Counted from the first letter of the stretch, positions 1 through 10,400 are shown. The stretch: DNA of 64,000 bases from Marinobacter halophilus (GCF_003007685.1 NZ_PXNN01000017.1:248001-312000), one strand, 5' to 3'. Notes: generated from the sequence alone by a model not told the origin. Numbers and translations: made by a program.

Positions 1-980
1 CTGCCCAGTGCAATATCCAGATCCCGGCCAGAGGTACTGATTTTTTCGACCGCTTTTACTGCCTGGGAACCACCCGGTAACCAGGGCTGCATCTTTACCA
101 GTGCCTGAGACAGCTGTTTCAGCCATTGACGGGTAGAATTCAATGGCACAGAAGCGGCGAAATGATTAAGTGCTTTCTCCGGTAAGTGGTGGGCTTCATC
201 AAAGATGAACAATGCGTTTTCCGGCTCGGGCAGAATCGCCCCGCCCCCCAACGCCAGGTCGGCCAGCACCAGATCGTGATTTGCCACCACCACATCGGCC
301 TCGTCCAGATCCTTGCGGGCATCAAAGAACGCGCAGCTGTCAAAGTAGGCGCAGTGGCGATTGGTGCACTGACGGTGATCGGTGGTGACCTGGCGCCAGA
401 TATCATCAGGAATCTGCTCTGGCCAGTGATCACGATCACCATCCCACTCCCGGGAGCCATAGGTGGCCAGCATTTTCTCGAACGTCACCCGGCTGGCAGC
501 TTCGTCATCCACGGGTTGATCGAGCAAGAACAGCGACATGCTTTCGTTGTCGCCGTGACCTTCGTCATGCAATTTGGATTCCAGGCGCGACATACACAGG
601 TATCGACCGCGGCCTTTGGCCAGCGTCCAGCTGAAGTCCAACTTGCTGTGTTTGCGCAGATCGGGCAGGTCTTTGAGGACAATCTGATCCTGCAGCGCCA
701 CGGTCGCGGTCGAAATGACCAGGGTTTTGCCTAGCGCTTTCGCTACCGGAATCGCCGCAATCAGGTAAGCCAGCGTTTTACCGGTACCGGTACCCGCTTC
801 CACCACGCACGTGGCCGGCGGCGAGGTACGCTGACCGTCATTGTCGGTAATGTCCGCCATGTAGCGGGCAATTTCCGCAATCATCAGGCGCTGACCATAG
901 CGGGCCCGAATGTCTTTACCCGCCAGCACATCACGATAGCCTTGCTGAATCTGCTGTTTAACCTCGTCTGTCAGCGCCAT
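1..980 (-). CDS. dinG: DinG-type ATP-dependent DNA helicase, N-terminal part (gene runs off the left edge)
   Basis: The reverse strand reads without a stop from an ATG at 980 to the window edge, about 326 codons. It begins MALTDEVKQQIQQGYR and carries a Walker A motif (GTGTGKT) near residue 70, an XPD-type iron-sulfur cluster region with four cysteines (one in RGRYLCMS, three in QCTNRHCAYFDSC), and a DEAH box (DEAHHLPE). This order is that of DinG, a superfamily 2 5'-to-3' helicase that unwinds R-loops and other DNA structures during repair and replication. The ATG overlaps the stop codon of the upstream gspB gene by one base (TAATG), so the two are probably translated together. The C-terminal helicase half is outside the window. 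Confidence 0.9.
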   Translation of the reverse strand, partial: MALTDEVKQQIQQGYRDVLAGKDIRARYGQRLMIAEIARYMADITDNDGQRTSPPATCVVEAGTGTGKTLAYLIAAIPVAKALGKTLVISTATVALQDQIVLKDLPDLRKHSKLDFSWTLAKGRGRYLCMSRLESKLHDEGHGDNESMSLFLLDQPVDDEAASRVTFEKMLATYGSREWDGDRDHWPEQIPDDIWRQVTTDHRQCTNRHCAYFDSCAFFDARKDLDEADVVVANHDLVLADLALGGGAILPEPENALFIFDEAHHLPEKALNHFAASVPLNSTRQWLKQLSQALVKMQPWLPGGSQAVKAVEKISTSGRDLDIALG

Positions 981-1633
981 TATCGTGGGCTCACCCAGTC
1001 ACGCACCGTTCCGACCCGGAAGCGCTGACTGCCGCGGCTCATTATCACGCCGTCGTCGGTGACGCGCTCAACGGTCAGGTCGCCGAAAGCATCACCCGGG
1101 CGAAGATAGTGATTATTGATCATGACGCGGCTGGCCGTAGGATCAGACGAGTAGATATGGCTGTTGAAGGTCAAATCGGGAACACTCTTTTGAAACGAAA
1201 GCGGTAACTCCACAAGGTGTGGCACCCTGCCCTGAGAATCGGCTGGCGTCAACAGGGTTTCCCGCACCGACTGATCCGGCACGATCACCAGAGGAGCTTC
1301 ATTGCCCGTCGCCGCCAACGGCTGATCAAACGACTCATCATCAATTGTCGGCGTCGGCTCTTCTATCACCACTACCGGCGGTGGACTGACGACCGGCTCA
1401 GACACGGCACCCGGCGCAAGCTCTGGCACCGGGGGTTCACTGAATGACACAGGCCAGAACAAATAGGCCATCACACCGGCGTTCACCAACAAAGCGATAA
1501 CCAGCCATACCACTGGCAACACCGGCTTTTTCTTGGGGCGCCAAACCATCTGAACCTGTTGGCCGAGATCTGGCGCCTTTCCCTGCCGGCGCTCAGTTTC
1601 TGATCTTCTCAAAGCATCAAGAATATAGGACAT
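980..1633 (-). CDS. gspB: General secretion pathway protein B (GspB/ExeB)
   Basis: A 217-residue protein. It has a short basic cytoplasmic N-terminus beginning MSYILDALRRSETERRQG, one transmembrane segment around residues 38-62, a Pro/Glu/Val-rich periplasmic linker and a C-terminal domain (about 150-217) with the feel of the T2SSB fold (SSDPTASRVMINNHYLRPGD). GspB works with the ATPase GspA to move or assemble the type II secretin GspD across peptidoglycan. The start is fixed by the typical MSYILDALR opening. It lies 3 bp downstream of gspA and overlaps dinG by one base. The rest of the type II secretion operon is not in this window, so the pair is genetically separate from the core genes. 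Confidence 0.88.
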   Translation of the reverse strand: MSYILDALRRSETERRQGKAPDLGQQVQMVWRPKKKPVLPVVWLVIALLVNAGVMAYLFWPVSFSEPPVPELAPGAVSEPVVSPPPVVVIEEPTPTIDDESFDQPLAATGNEAPLVIVPDQSVRETLLTPADSQGRVPHLVELPLSFQKSVPDLTFNSHIYSSDPTASRVMINNHYLRPGDAFGDLTVERVTDDGVIMSRGSQRFRVGTVRDWVSPR

Positions 1634-1636
1634 AAC

Positions 1637-3337
1637 TTACCCGTTACTGGCCTCGCGGGCCGCTACCAGCCGGGGAACATCGGTACCCAGGTCGTTATTG
1701 ATCTGAATGATGGTCATGGGCCCGGCAATGCCATCGACGGTCAGGCCGCGGACTTCCTGATACCAGCGCACCTGCTCTGTAGTCGTCAGCCGCTTTACCC
1801 GGGCACTCTCTGCCGCGGATTCCGCCATCCGGTCAGCCAGCTGCATCATGCGTGCATCCATCCATAGCTGCTCGCCAGAGGACCCGGCAAAAAAACCATC
1901 GCCCGTTGTGTATTCGGGAGTGCGCCAGAGTACCCGAAACTCACCGAACCAATACGGCTCTAACTGTCCGAACGGCATTTCGCGGGTTTCTCCGGACAAC
2001 TCGATCACCACCTTGTCATCACTCAGCGAACGTATGACCACATAGCCGGTGTCGCCTTGTGGGTTACGGAGCTGCAAGATCGCCGGACGGTTCACAAATT
2101 CCAGACTTCGGCGACTGCCTTGTCGCGCCAGGCACCCGAGCCCAGCCGTTCTGGCAAATTCACAAGCCACAGGGAACTGACTCGGGTTATAAACTTCGCC
2201 CCAGATATCGAACAGCTCTCCGAAGGCATCAGGCAAAGCCATTACGTGCTGCTGGAAATCAAAGGACGGAGCTTCAGGTTCGGTGCCAGTGTCATCAGGT
2301 GAAGTCGCCGGCAGCTCAGGCTCAGCCGGATCTTCATCATGGGCACCAGCCACCCGTTCGATCACACCAGACACCACAGGCCAATCACCTTCATCCGCCA
2401 ACAACGGATCGTTGGTGGGCATATAGAACAACCAGAGAGCTCCGGTAACGGCGATCAGAACCGATACCGCCAGCAGCGCGATATGGCCGGCACGGGAAGC
2501 ATTACGCCCTCCGCCGGCTTTCGCCGGGCGTCGATTACCGTGAACCTCCCGGGCAGCCTGGCGTATGTGCGCAGAGGTTATCTGGTGTTCGCCCTCAGCG
2601 TAGGCGCCCAGCAAGGCACGATCGCTGATCAGATTGATCAGGCGCGGAATGCCATGGCTTGCCTTGTACAACTTGCGAATCGCGCCAGGGGTAAAAATAT
2701 CACCGCGCAAGCCGGCCACGCTCAACCGGTAACGGAGGTAGGCCGGCAAGTCTGAATCGTCGATGGCATCCAGGTGGTAACGAGCCGTCACGCGCTGGTT
2801 CAACTGGCGTAACTCGGGCAACGCCAGCATATCCTGCAGCTCAGGTTGGCCCAGCAGTACGATCTGTAGCAGTTTCTTCTCAGCGGTTTCCAGGTTGGTC
2901 AGCAACCGCAATTGCTCCAGAACCTCTGCAGAGAGGTTCTGGGCCTCGTCGATAATCAGGACTTTATGACGGCCCGCGCCATGGGCCTTGAGCAGATCTT
3001 GATTGATACCATCTACCAGTTGCTTGATGGTCGCCTCTGGCGCATGGGCGATTTCCAGCTCGTCGCAAATAGACGACAGCAGCTCGCGGGCAGACAAGCG
3101 CGGGTTCAGAATCAGGGCAATATCGACATGCTCGGGCGCATTCTCGATAAAACACCGGCACACGGTAGTTTTGCCGGTGCCGACCTCGCCGGTGATAACA
3201 ATAAAGCCACCCTGCCCCTGCACGCCATACATCAGGTGCGCCAAGGCTTCTTTGTGGCGGTCACTCAGGTACAGGTAGCGGGGGTCCGGTGCAATGGAAA
3301 ATGGCGGTTCCCTAAAGCCGAAAAAATCGTAGTACAT
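1637..3337 (-). CDS. gspA: GspA/ExeA-type AAA ATPase with peptidoglycan-binding domain
   Basis: A 566-residue inner-membrane protein. Residues 1-270 form an AAA+ ATPase with Walker A GEVGTGKT (50-57) and Walker B VLIIDEAQ (about 126-133). The opening MYYDFFGFREPPFS is characteristic of ExeA. A transmembrane helix follows near 285-306, then a periplasmic part ending in a PG_binding_1-type domain (about 510-556, containing VRGLTVDGIAGPMT). ExeA binds peptidoglycan and, with ExeB, makes room for the secretin multimer of the type II secretion system. The gene directly precedes gspB (3 bp gap) and follows the patatin gene by 12 bp. Confidence 0.9.
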   Translation of the reverse strand: MYYDFFGFREPPFSIAPDPRYLYLSDRHKEALAHLMYGVQGQGGFIVITGEVGTGKTTVCRCFIENAPEHVDIALILNPRLSARELLSSICDELEIAHAPEATIKQLVDGINQDLLKAHGAGRHKVLIIDEAQNLSAEVLEQLRLLTNLETAEKKLLQIVLLGQPELQDMLALPELRQLNQRVTARYHLDAIDDSDLPAYLRYRLSVAGLRGDIFTPGAIRKLYKASHGIPRLINLISDRALLGAYAEGEHQITSAHIRQAAREVHGNRRPAKAGGGRNASRAGHIALLAVSVLIAVTGALWLFYMPTNDPLLADEGDWPVVSGVIERVAGAHDEDPAEPELPATSPDDTGTEPEAPSFDFQQHVMALPDAFGELFDIWGEVYNPSQFPVACEFARTAGLGCLARQGSRRSLEFVNRPAILQLRNPQGDTGYVVIRSLSDDKVVIELSGETREMPFGQLEPYWFGEFRVLWRTPEYTTGDGFFAGSSGEQLWMDARMMQLADRMAESAAESARVKRLTTTEQVRWYQEVRGLTVDGIAGPMTIIQINNDLGTDVPRLVAAREASNG

Positions 3338-3349
3338 GGTTCCTCAGGA

Positions 3350-4837
3350 TCAGGGTGTAGCCTTGTCCGCACCGCTGACCAGTCGTAACTCAGCGGCCTT
3401 GCGATTCTGTTGTTTCAGGCGACGAACGCAACGCTCAAGGGTTTTCGAGATCCTTGCGTGAGAGCGAATCATCGAGATTTTTGACCAGGTTGCCCGTTCA
3501 CCCGCCAGAATCATTTCCCGCACGTATTCCGGGCTGGGGTTCGACAGCATACGACGGAAGTCGCGGAATGAATAGGTAGGAGCGATGGTCACATCACCGG
3601 AATAGCGCTGGGCCATGATCGTGTGCATCTGCCCGGCGACCTGCCGTAACAGCTCCGGTCGAACCCGCTTTCTCAGATAATCAAACACGCCCTGACCGTG
3701 GAACTGCATTTCCGCTTTCATCAGATGCAGGGGAAGGTTTGCCAGTGACAGCTTCTCGTCTTGCCCACGTTGATTCAGGAAGGGTACCACATGGGGGTTG
3801 GTCTGACTGACAATGGTGAAATTCACATCATAAAGATGCATCAGTCGTTCAATCGGCAGGTCGCTGACCACCGAGCCATCCACAAACTTCAGGCGGGGCA
3901 TATAGGGTAACGAGTTGCCGTAAAGATCCTTTTTCATCAGCGTCACCGGCGGGAAAATACCGGGTACCGCAGCACTGGCCAGCGCGGCGCTCCACACCTG
4001 AATATAGGGAGATGTGTAACCACACAGCAGCCGTGCTTTCTGGTGCGCCTGTATCGGCGATACGCTGATATTAATACTACGACCGGTACGCTGATAAGCC
4101 TCTTCAAAAGTATCGTCACCGATGTTGGCGCGGAGACAATTCTTCAGAGTTTCCTGGTCCATCAACCCGTCACCGCGCATTGCGCTCAATAGGCCCCGCC
4201 ACTTCCACGCCTTCAGGTTATGATTCTCGGGCACCAGCATTTCCGGCACCTCGGCATCGGTATGCACCCCAAGTATCCCGGCAATAACGGCACCGATACT
4301 GGAACCGGCGATCACCTGGGGCAACAGGCCCTTCTCCCAGAGCGCCTTGATCACGCCAAAATGGAACATGCCCAAACTGGCTCCACCGCTGAGCAGCAGC
4401 GACGGGCGGCCAAAACTGGTGAGGGTATCGCGGAAAAACTGGAACTTGTCATGTACCGGGAACCCGGGCACCGGATGGTCACACAAGTAATCAAGAGACT
4501 CGCAGACCTGGGTAATATATTCCTCAATCAGGTGCTTGGTGCCCACGCGGGAGCGAGTGTACAACGCCGGGCTGCCCATATTGCCCAGATCATGATGCAA
4601 GCCCTCTCTGAGCGCCCGCTTGAGGCGCTCAACATCGTTCTGCTGTCGGTATTGCTTGAGATTACTGAGCCGATCATAGATCAGCTCATAATGGTAGAGA
4701 TCGGAAGCAAAATCCTCTTTCCATTCGGCATTGCCCTCCAGAAAATCGAGCTCCAGAGCAGCCGCTTTCCACTGTTCGTAATTGGGAGCTTCCGCCAGCA
4801 ACTTGCGGAATCGGGCTATCCTGGGGTCCTTGATCAC
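3350..4837 (-). CDS. DUF3336 / patatin-like phospholipase
   Basis: A 495-residue protein. Residues 1-140 match the DUF3336 region seen in front of bacterial and fungal patatin-type lipases. The patatin domain follows, with an oxyanion-hole stretch (SGGASLGMFHFG), the nucleophile elbow GSSIG and an Asp motif (VDGSVVSDLP) in place of the commoner DGG/A. The family hydrolyses acyl esters of phospholipids or triacylglycerols with a Ser-Asp dyad. No signal peptide is visible, so it is probably cytosolic or peripheral to the membrane. It sits between mlaA and gspA, which points to envelope lipid turnover, but the substrate cannot be read from the sequence. The basic C-terminal tail is not assigned. 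Confidence 0.85.
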   Translation of the reverse strand: MIKDPRIARFRKLLAEAPNYEQWKAAALELDFLEGNAEWKEDFASDLYHYELIYDRLSNLKQYRQQNDVERLKRALREGLHHDLGNMGSPALYTRSRVGTKHLIEEYITQVCESLDYLCDHPVPGFPVHDKFQFFRDTLTSFGRPSLLLSGGASLGMFHFGVIKALWEKGLLPQVIAGSSIGAVIAGILGVHTDAEVPEMLVPENHNLKAWKWRGLLSAMRGDGLMDQETLKNCLRANIGDDTFEEAYQRTGRSINISVSPIQAHQKARLLCGYTSPYIQVWSAALASAAVPGIFPPVTLMKKDLYGNSLPYMPRLKFVDGSVVSDLPIERLMHLYDVNFTIVSQTNPHVVPFLNQRGQDEKLSLANLPLHLMKAEMQFHGQGVFDYLRKRVRPELLRQVAGQMHTIMAQRYSGDVTIAPTYSFRDFRRMLSNPSPEYVREMILAGERATWSKISMIRSHARISKTLERCVRRLKQQNRKAAELRLVSGADKATP

Positions 4838-4860
4838 CTGCGGCCTCCCGGCGTGACTGC

Positions 4861-5640
4861 TCAGAAATCGTCGAGCATGAAATCGTCGTCATCAGCGAAT
4901 GGATCTTTCATGATCTTACCATCGTTAATCAGAAATTCACGGCGCTGAAGGAACGCATTACGCACAAACGTATACCGGTCGCCAGAAATAAACTGCTCTG
5001 CGGGAATAAAGTCCGCTCGCCTGTCGACAAGCTGGAGACCGCGCAGATAATAGGTTTCCGGGCTGTCGACTTCGTCCCAGGCAGACGGCAGCAAGAAACC
5101 GTCGGTGGCCATGCCGGTAACGTAACGGGGCGTTGCCGGGCCCAGTAAAGGCAACATCAGGTAGGGACCAGAGCCGAGCCCCCAATACCCGAGGGTCTGA
5201 CCAAAATCTTCCGGGCGTTCGGGCAGCTCAAAGGCGGTTGCGACATCAAAGATGCCGCCAAGCCCGAACACCGTGTTATAGGTGAAGCGACCGGCAGCCA
5301 CCACGGCCGACTCGCCTTTCAACTGCAGCAAACTGTTGCTGAAGTTACGGATTTCGGTCAGATTATTAAAGAAATTGGTGACACCGCGGTCGACAATATC
5401 CGGCGTGACCGTGCGATAAGCTTGCGCTACCGGGCGCAGAAACCAACGGTCGATAGCGTCATTGAAAGAGAATACTCTACGGTTCCAGCTCTCATAGGGA
5501 TCGCTGGTATTCACCGGCGTTGAGCTATCCGGACTTGGCTCTTGCACGGTCTGCGCATGAACCTGCGCGCCAGCGAACGTCAGCACCAGCAAAAATGATG
5601 TGGCCAGCATGGACCGGCGCCGGGATAATAGGTTTTTCAT
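4861..5640 (-). CDS. mlaA: MlaA (VacJ) family phospholipid-transport protein without a lipobox
   Basis: A 259-residue protein of the MlaA/VacJ family, recognised by DPYESWNRRVFSFND near residue 48, the region VARAYR-like QAYRTVTP, and GLGGIFDVAT near 130. MlaA lies in the outer membrane, removes phospholipids from the outer leaflet and passes them to the Mla pathway. The N-terminus is a clear signal peptide (MKNLLSRRRSMLATSF, hydrophobic core, then AQVHA-QT). There is no cysteine at the cleavage site, so the usual lipoprotein processing seems impossible and signal peptidase I cleavage is expected. The C-terminal tail is strongly acidic (DPFADDDDFMLDDF). It precedes the patatin gene by 23 bp. 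Confidence 0.88.
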   Translation of the reverse strand: MKNLLSRRRSMLATSFLLVLTFAGAQVHAQTVQEPSPDSSTPVNTSDPYESWNRRVFSFNDAIDRWFLRPVAQAYRTVTPDIVDRGVTNFFNNLTEIRNFSNSLLQLKGESAVVAAGRFTYNTVFGLGGIFDVATAFELPERPEDFGQTLGYWGLGSGPYLMLPLLGPATPRYVTGMATDGFLLPSAWDEVDSPETYYLRGLQLVDRRADFIPAEQFISGDRYTFVRNAFLQRREFLINDGKIMKDPFADDDDFMLDDF

Positions 5641-5729
5641 TTTGCGCTCTTGGGTTGTTTAACCTGTTTCAGTTCGTCGACAATACCGGCGCTTTGTTAT
5701 TTTTATAACCGTCTTCCGGAGGAAATCAG

Positions 5730-6137
5730 ATGTCAGTACCGGGTAATCTCGTCAATTCTCTGACAATGGCCCTGCGATGGGGCGATATGGACGCCTACGG
5801 CCACGCCAATAACACGGTTTACTTTCGTTTCTTTGAAGAGGCGCGGATTATCTGGCTCGCATCGCTAGAACTTGGCGGCACCGACGAACCGACCGGCCCC
5901 GTCATTATAAAGACCAGTGCCACTTTCCTGAAAGAACTAACCCACCCCGCCAATGTTGTGGTTGAAACATACGCGGACAAAGCAGGAAATACCAGTCTGG
6001 AAACTTACCACTTGCTCAAGGATTCAGAAACCGGGGCGGTGTATGCGGAAGGTTACGCGAAGATCGTCTGGATGAACCGGGCAACCCGGAAGTCTACCTC
6101 ACTGCCAGACACCCTGAGGGTGCTGGCAGCAAGCTGA
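5730..6137 (+). CDS. Hotdog-fold acyl-CoA thioesterase (4HBT family)
   Basis: A 135-residue protein with the 4-hydroxybenzoyl-CoA thioesterase/YbgC signature: RWGDMDAYGHANNTVYFRFFEEAR near residues 15-40, where the Asp (GDMD) is the expected catalytic residue. These enzymes form hotdog-fold tetramers and hydrolyse acyl-CoA or acyl-ACP thioesters. The substrate is not evident. A GGAGG ribosome binding site stands about 8 bases before the ATG. The gene is divergent from mlaA and convergent with the ketoacyl synthase gene, whose stop is 6 bp away; no terminator is visible between them. Confidence 0.85.
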   Translation: MSVPGNLVNSLTMALRWGDMDAYGHANNTVYFRFFEEARIIWLASLELGGTDEPTGPVIIKTSATFLKELTHPANVVVETYADKAGNTSLETYHLLKDSETGAVYAEGYAKIVWMNRATRKSTSLPDTLRVLAAS

Positions 6138-6143
6138 GCGGAC

Positions 6144-7265
6144 TCAACGGTGGCGTACAATCACACTGCCGATGGAATAGCCGGCACCAAATGAGCAGAT
6201 CACGCCCAGGTCGCCGGTTTTCAGATCATCTTTGTGCATATGAAACGCAATGATGGAGCCGGCAGAACTGGTGTTGGCATACTCATCGAGAATCACTGGC
6301 GCTTCCTCGACCGTTGCATCCCGGCCCAGAACCTTGCGAGCTATCAGTTGGTTCATGTTCAGGTTGGCCTGGTGCAACCACATCCTGGTGAGGTTGTCCG
6401 GCGCCAGCCCGAGCGATTCGAGATGACTCTGAATAGTCTCAGCGACCAGCGGTGATACCTCTTTGAAGACTTTGCGCCCCTGCTGAATGAACAGCTTGTC
6501 TGGCGCACCAATCCCCGCTTCATCTGCCCGATTCAGAAAGCCGAAGTTGTTCCGGATATTGTTGGAGAACTTGGTTTTCAGACGAGTGCCCAGAATCTCA
6601 AAGCCTTGGCCTGGCTTGGTATCTTGCTCGCGCTCGACCAGAATCGCCGTGCAGGCATCACCAAAAATAAAGTGGCTGTCCCGGTCACGGAAATTCAGAT
6701 GGCCGGAGCAAATCTCCGGGCTGACCACCAGCACCGCTCTGGCAGCGCCATTCTCGACTGAGTTGACCGCGGCCTGCAGACCAAAGGTGGCCGAACTGCA
6801 GGCCACGTTCATGTCGTAGGCGAAGCCGTCAATGCCCATGGCCTCCTGCACTTCAATGGAAACTGCCGGATAGGCCCGCTGCAGGTTGGAACACGCAACA
6901 ATGACCGCATCCACATCCGCGGCGGTCTTACCCGCCTGCGCCAGCGCTTCCTTGCAGGCCACCACAGCCATGTCGCACTGCACCGACGGGGCTTCGTTGT
7001 CGCGCTCGGGAATATAAGGCGCCATCCGCGTCGGATCCAGAATCCCGTCCCGGTCAATCACATGCCGGCGCTTGATTCCTGAGGCTTTCTCGATGAAAGC
7101 CGAAGACGAGGGTTGCAGAGCTGTCAACTCACCGCGGGCTATCTCTTCCGCGTGTTCGTTGTTGTGCAGCTCAACGTACTGATTGAACGCTTCAACCAGT
7201 TGATCGTTTTCAATGATGGCGGGCGGCGTATACAGGCCGGTTCCGCTGATGACGGCTTTAATCAC
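6144..7265 (-). CDS. Beta-ketoacyl-ACP synthase III family protein (FabH-like)
   Basis: A 373-residue thiolase-fold condensing enzyme. The catalytic triad can be placed: Cys156 in NVACSSAT, His298 in MWLHQANL and Asn331 in EYANTSSAGS. It is longer than housekeeping FabH (about 320 residues), with an insert near residues 30-60. In length and these features it resembles the Pseudomonas PA3286 type, which shunts medium-chain acyl-CoA from beta-oxidation into fatty acid synthesis; this resemblance is from memory and not tested. An OleA-type head-to-head role is less likely given the size and the lack of ole neighbours. Adjacent thioesterase, fadD and maoC genes fit a role in acyl-CoA handling. 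Confidence 0.82.
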   Translation of the reverse strand: MIKAVISGTGLYTPPAIIENDQLVEAFNQYVELHNNEHAEEIARGELTALQPSSSAFIEKASGIKRRHVIDRDGILDPTRMAPYIPERDNEAPSVQCDMAVVACKEALAQAGKTAADVDAVIVACSNLQRAYPAVSIEVQEAMGIDGFAYDMNVACSSATFGLQAAVNSVENGAARAVLVVSPEICSGHLNFRDRDSHFIFGDACTAILVEREQDTKPGQGFEILGTRLKTKFSNNIRNNFGFLNRADEAGIGAPDKLFIQQGRKVFKEVSPLVAETIQSHLESLGLAPDNLTRMWLHQANLNMNQLIARKVLGRDATVEEAPVILDEYANTSSAGSIIAFHMHKDDLKTGDLGVICSFGAGYSIGSVIVRHR

Positions 7266-7407
7266 AATTACCCCACGTCATGGTTGTAATAAGACACGAT
7301 GTTGTCAGAAATACTAACACACACAGCGGGAATTGCCCGCCTGACGAAAGTCCAGTGGCACCAGCCTGGTGCATCACGTTGTGGCTACACCAGGCCAGGC
7401 TGGCCCG

Positions 7408-10400
7408 TTACACCCGGGTGCTCTGCCACTGTTTGTCCAGGCGTTTAATCGATACCGTCATGCTCGTGCCCAATTGCTGGGCAAAAAATGACACCCGGTA
7501 CTCCTCCAGCATCCAGCGGTATAGCTCCAGCTCAGGGTCGCGAACACCCTGGCGCGTTTGCTGCGCCTGCTTGGTCGCATAACGGGCCCAGAGAGCATCA
7601 ATGGTGTGCAGGAATTCTCGTTCCCGGCCCATCTCTCGGGGCATTTTTTCAAGCCTGATCAGTGCTGCTTCAAAATAGACCCCAAAACGTTCCAGCCATT
7701 GCGATGGCGTATCAACCAAAAACCCCGGATAGACAAGATGTTGAAGCTGAAACTTCAGGTCGGCCATACTGTTGGCCTGGGCAAGATTGATCTTGCCTTT
7801 GAGCTGTTTGGCCACTTTTTGATAGCCGGTCATGGCCTGAAACAGGCGCTCATCGGCCTGCTCAAGCGCTGAAATAAAGTCGCCACGATGGTGATCGTAC
7901 ACGGCCACAAACTGGTCAGCGTCTCTGGGCAAACGACCGGAAAGGAAATGCTGCATCACCGCCGATAACAACAGGTCGTCCAGTAGCACCCTGGCCTGCC
8001 CGACTGGCGCAAACATCAACGCGGACTGCTTGAATTTTGGCAGCTTGCGCTCAAGGTCCGTCAGCGTGTTGCCGAACCGGTTGATGATCAGCCGGGCAAT
8101 GCCGCGGCGCAGACTGTTTTCCGCGGTCAGGCGATCCAGGCAGCGGATGGTCCGCACCTGCTTGCCGAGATCTTCCAGGGCCGGATATACCGTGACTTGC
8201 ATGCCGCCTTTCTCGGTCTGTACCTGCTCCGGCAAGTCACCAAACTGCCAATCCGTATACTCGCCAGCCGCCTGCTGACTGTCGTCATTCCTGGTGACGG
8301 AGGCCAGTGCCTCTTCTGCCCGGCCCTGCAGCGTTCCCTGAAGATCGTTGGTATCCCGGCTTTCGGCAACGACTTTGCCTTTATCGCCGGTTACCCGCAG
8401 ATTCATCCGCAGATGTCTGGGCAACTCATCTTGAGGCCAGGCTTCCGGATCAATCTGAACGCCGGTCATCCGGCGTAATTGCTCCCCCAGCTTCAGTGCC
8501 AGAGGCTCGTTACTTGGCTGCAGGTTCTCAAGGGCAGCATCGATAAAGGTCGGTACCGGCACAAAGTTCCGGCGTAGGGATTTCGGCAGGCCTTTGACCA
8601 ACGCAATGCACTTTTCCCGGAGCAACCCAGGCACCAGCCATTCCAACCTGCGGGCTGGTATCTGTTTAAGCGCCATCAACGGCACATTCAGGGTGACGCC
8701 GTCGCGCTCACTGGTGGGCTCGAACTCGTAGCTGAGGGGGTACTTCACACCCTCCCACTCCAGAAAATCCGGGTATTGCGCAGCCGCCCCCTGGTCCAGC
8801 GGGCGCTGCAACACATCCGCTTCGGTCAGCTCCAGCGCCTGCAACGCCTCGGCTGACAGGCCTTTCCACCAAGTCTCAAAGTGTTGCCCGCTGACAATCT
8901 CTTTGGGCAGGCGTTGGTCATAAAAGGCAACCAACACTTCGTCATCCACCAGCAGATCCCGGCGGCGGGTTTTCTTTTCCAGGTTCTCGACGGTGTCCAG
9001 CATGTCCCGGTTGCGGGCGATAAAAGGGGCTTTCGAGTGGAAGTCGCCTTCCACCAGGGCGCGCCGGATAAACAGGTTCCGGCACTCCTGCGGATCAACC
9101 TTGGCATAGGGAATACGCCGTTTGGACACAACATCCAGTCCATACAAGGTCACGTTCTCGTAGCCCATCACCTGGGCCCGCTTTTGCTCCCAGTGCGGCT
9201 CAAAGAAATGATGCTTCACCACATGACTGGCCAATGGCTCCACCCACTCCGGCTGAATGGCCGCCACCATACGAGCAAAGACCTTGCTGGTTTCGACAAT
9301 CTCAGCCGCCACAATCCACTTGGGACCGGCCTTTGCCACTTTCGAGCCCGGGAAAATCAGTACCTTGCGATTTCGGGTCGCCAGGTACTCACGGTTCTCG
9401 ACTTTCACCGCGACATGACCCAGCAGGCCGGCCAGGATCGCCTTGTGAATGGCGTCGTAGTTTGCCACCTGTTTATTAGGGGCCAGTTTTTGTTCGCGAC
9501 AGATCAACGTCAGTTGCCGGTGGATATCCCGCCATTCGCGCATCCGCATCCAGCTTAAAAAAGACTTCTGGCACACCTTCTTGAGCTGATTCTGGGATAG
9601 CTCCTGGCGTTGCTCCTCAAACCAGTTCCAGATATTGAGCAGCGTCGCGAAATCCGACTCTTTGTCATTGAACGGCGCGTGGGCCTGATCGGCTGCCTGC
9701 TGTTTATCCTGTGGGCGCTCCCGTGGATCCTGCACACTGAGCCCGGCAATCACCACCAGTACTTCGGCCAGGCTGCCGTGATCAGCCGCAGTTACCAGCA
9801 TTCTGGCAAGCCTCGGGTCCAGCGGCAGGCGCGCCATGATACGGCCAAGCTTGGTCACCCGGCGTTTACCATCAACGGCGCTGAGTTCTTCCAGCAGTTT
9901 ATAGCCATCATTGATCTGTCGGCTGTCCGGGGCTTCCAGAAACGGGAAATTCTGGATCTCACCCAGACCCGAAGTCGACATCTGCAGAATGACCGAGGCC
10001 AGATTGGTGCGCAGCACTTCTGGATCGGTATATTCCGGCCGATTGATGAAGTCGGTTTCATCGTAAAGCCGGAAGCAGATACCCGGCGCCACTCGCCCAC
10101 AACGGCCGGCCCGCTGGTTGGCACTGGCCTGGGAGATGGGCTCGATGGGCAGGCGCTGAATTTTGGAACGAACGCTGTAACGGCTGAGGCGCGCCACACC
10201 GGTGTCGATGACGTAGCGAATGCCCGGCACCGTCAGCGAGGTTTCCGCCACGTTGGTCGACAACACCAGGCGCCGACCTTTATGAGCCTGAAATACCCGG
10301 TTCTGCTCTTGATTGCTAAGCCGGGAATACAGCGGCAAGACCTCGGTGTGGCGCAGCTCGGCGTGGCGCAGAACCTTGCTCAAGGCGCGGATTTCCCGCT

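Noticed and set aside
7357..7405. Two strong palindromes after hrpA (GCACCA-GCC-TGGTGC and GGCCAG-G-CTGGCC)
   Set aside because: No T-run follows either, the second has a one-base centre that cannot fold as a hairpin, and no gene partner is evident, so neither is called as a terminator or operator.
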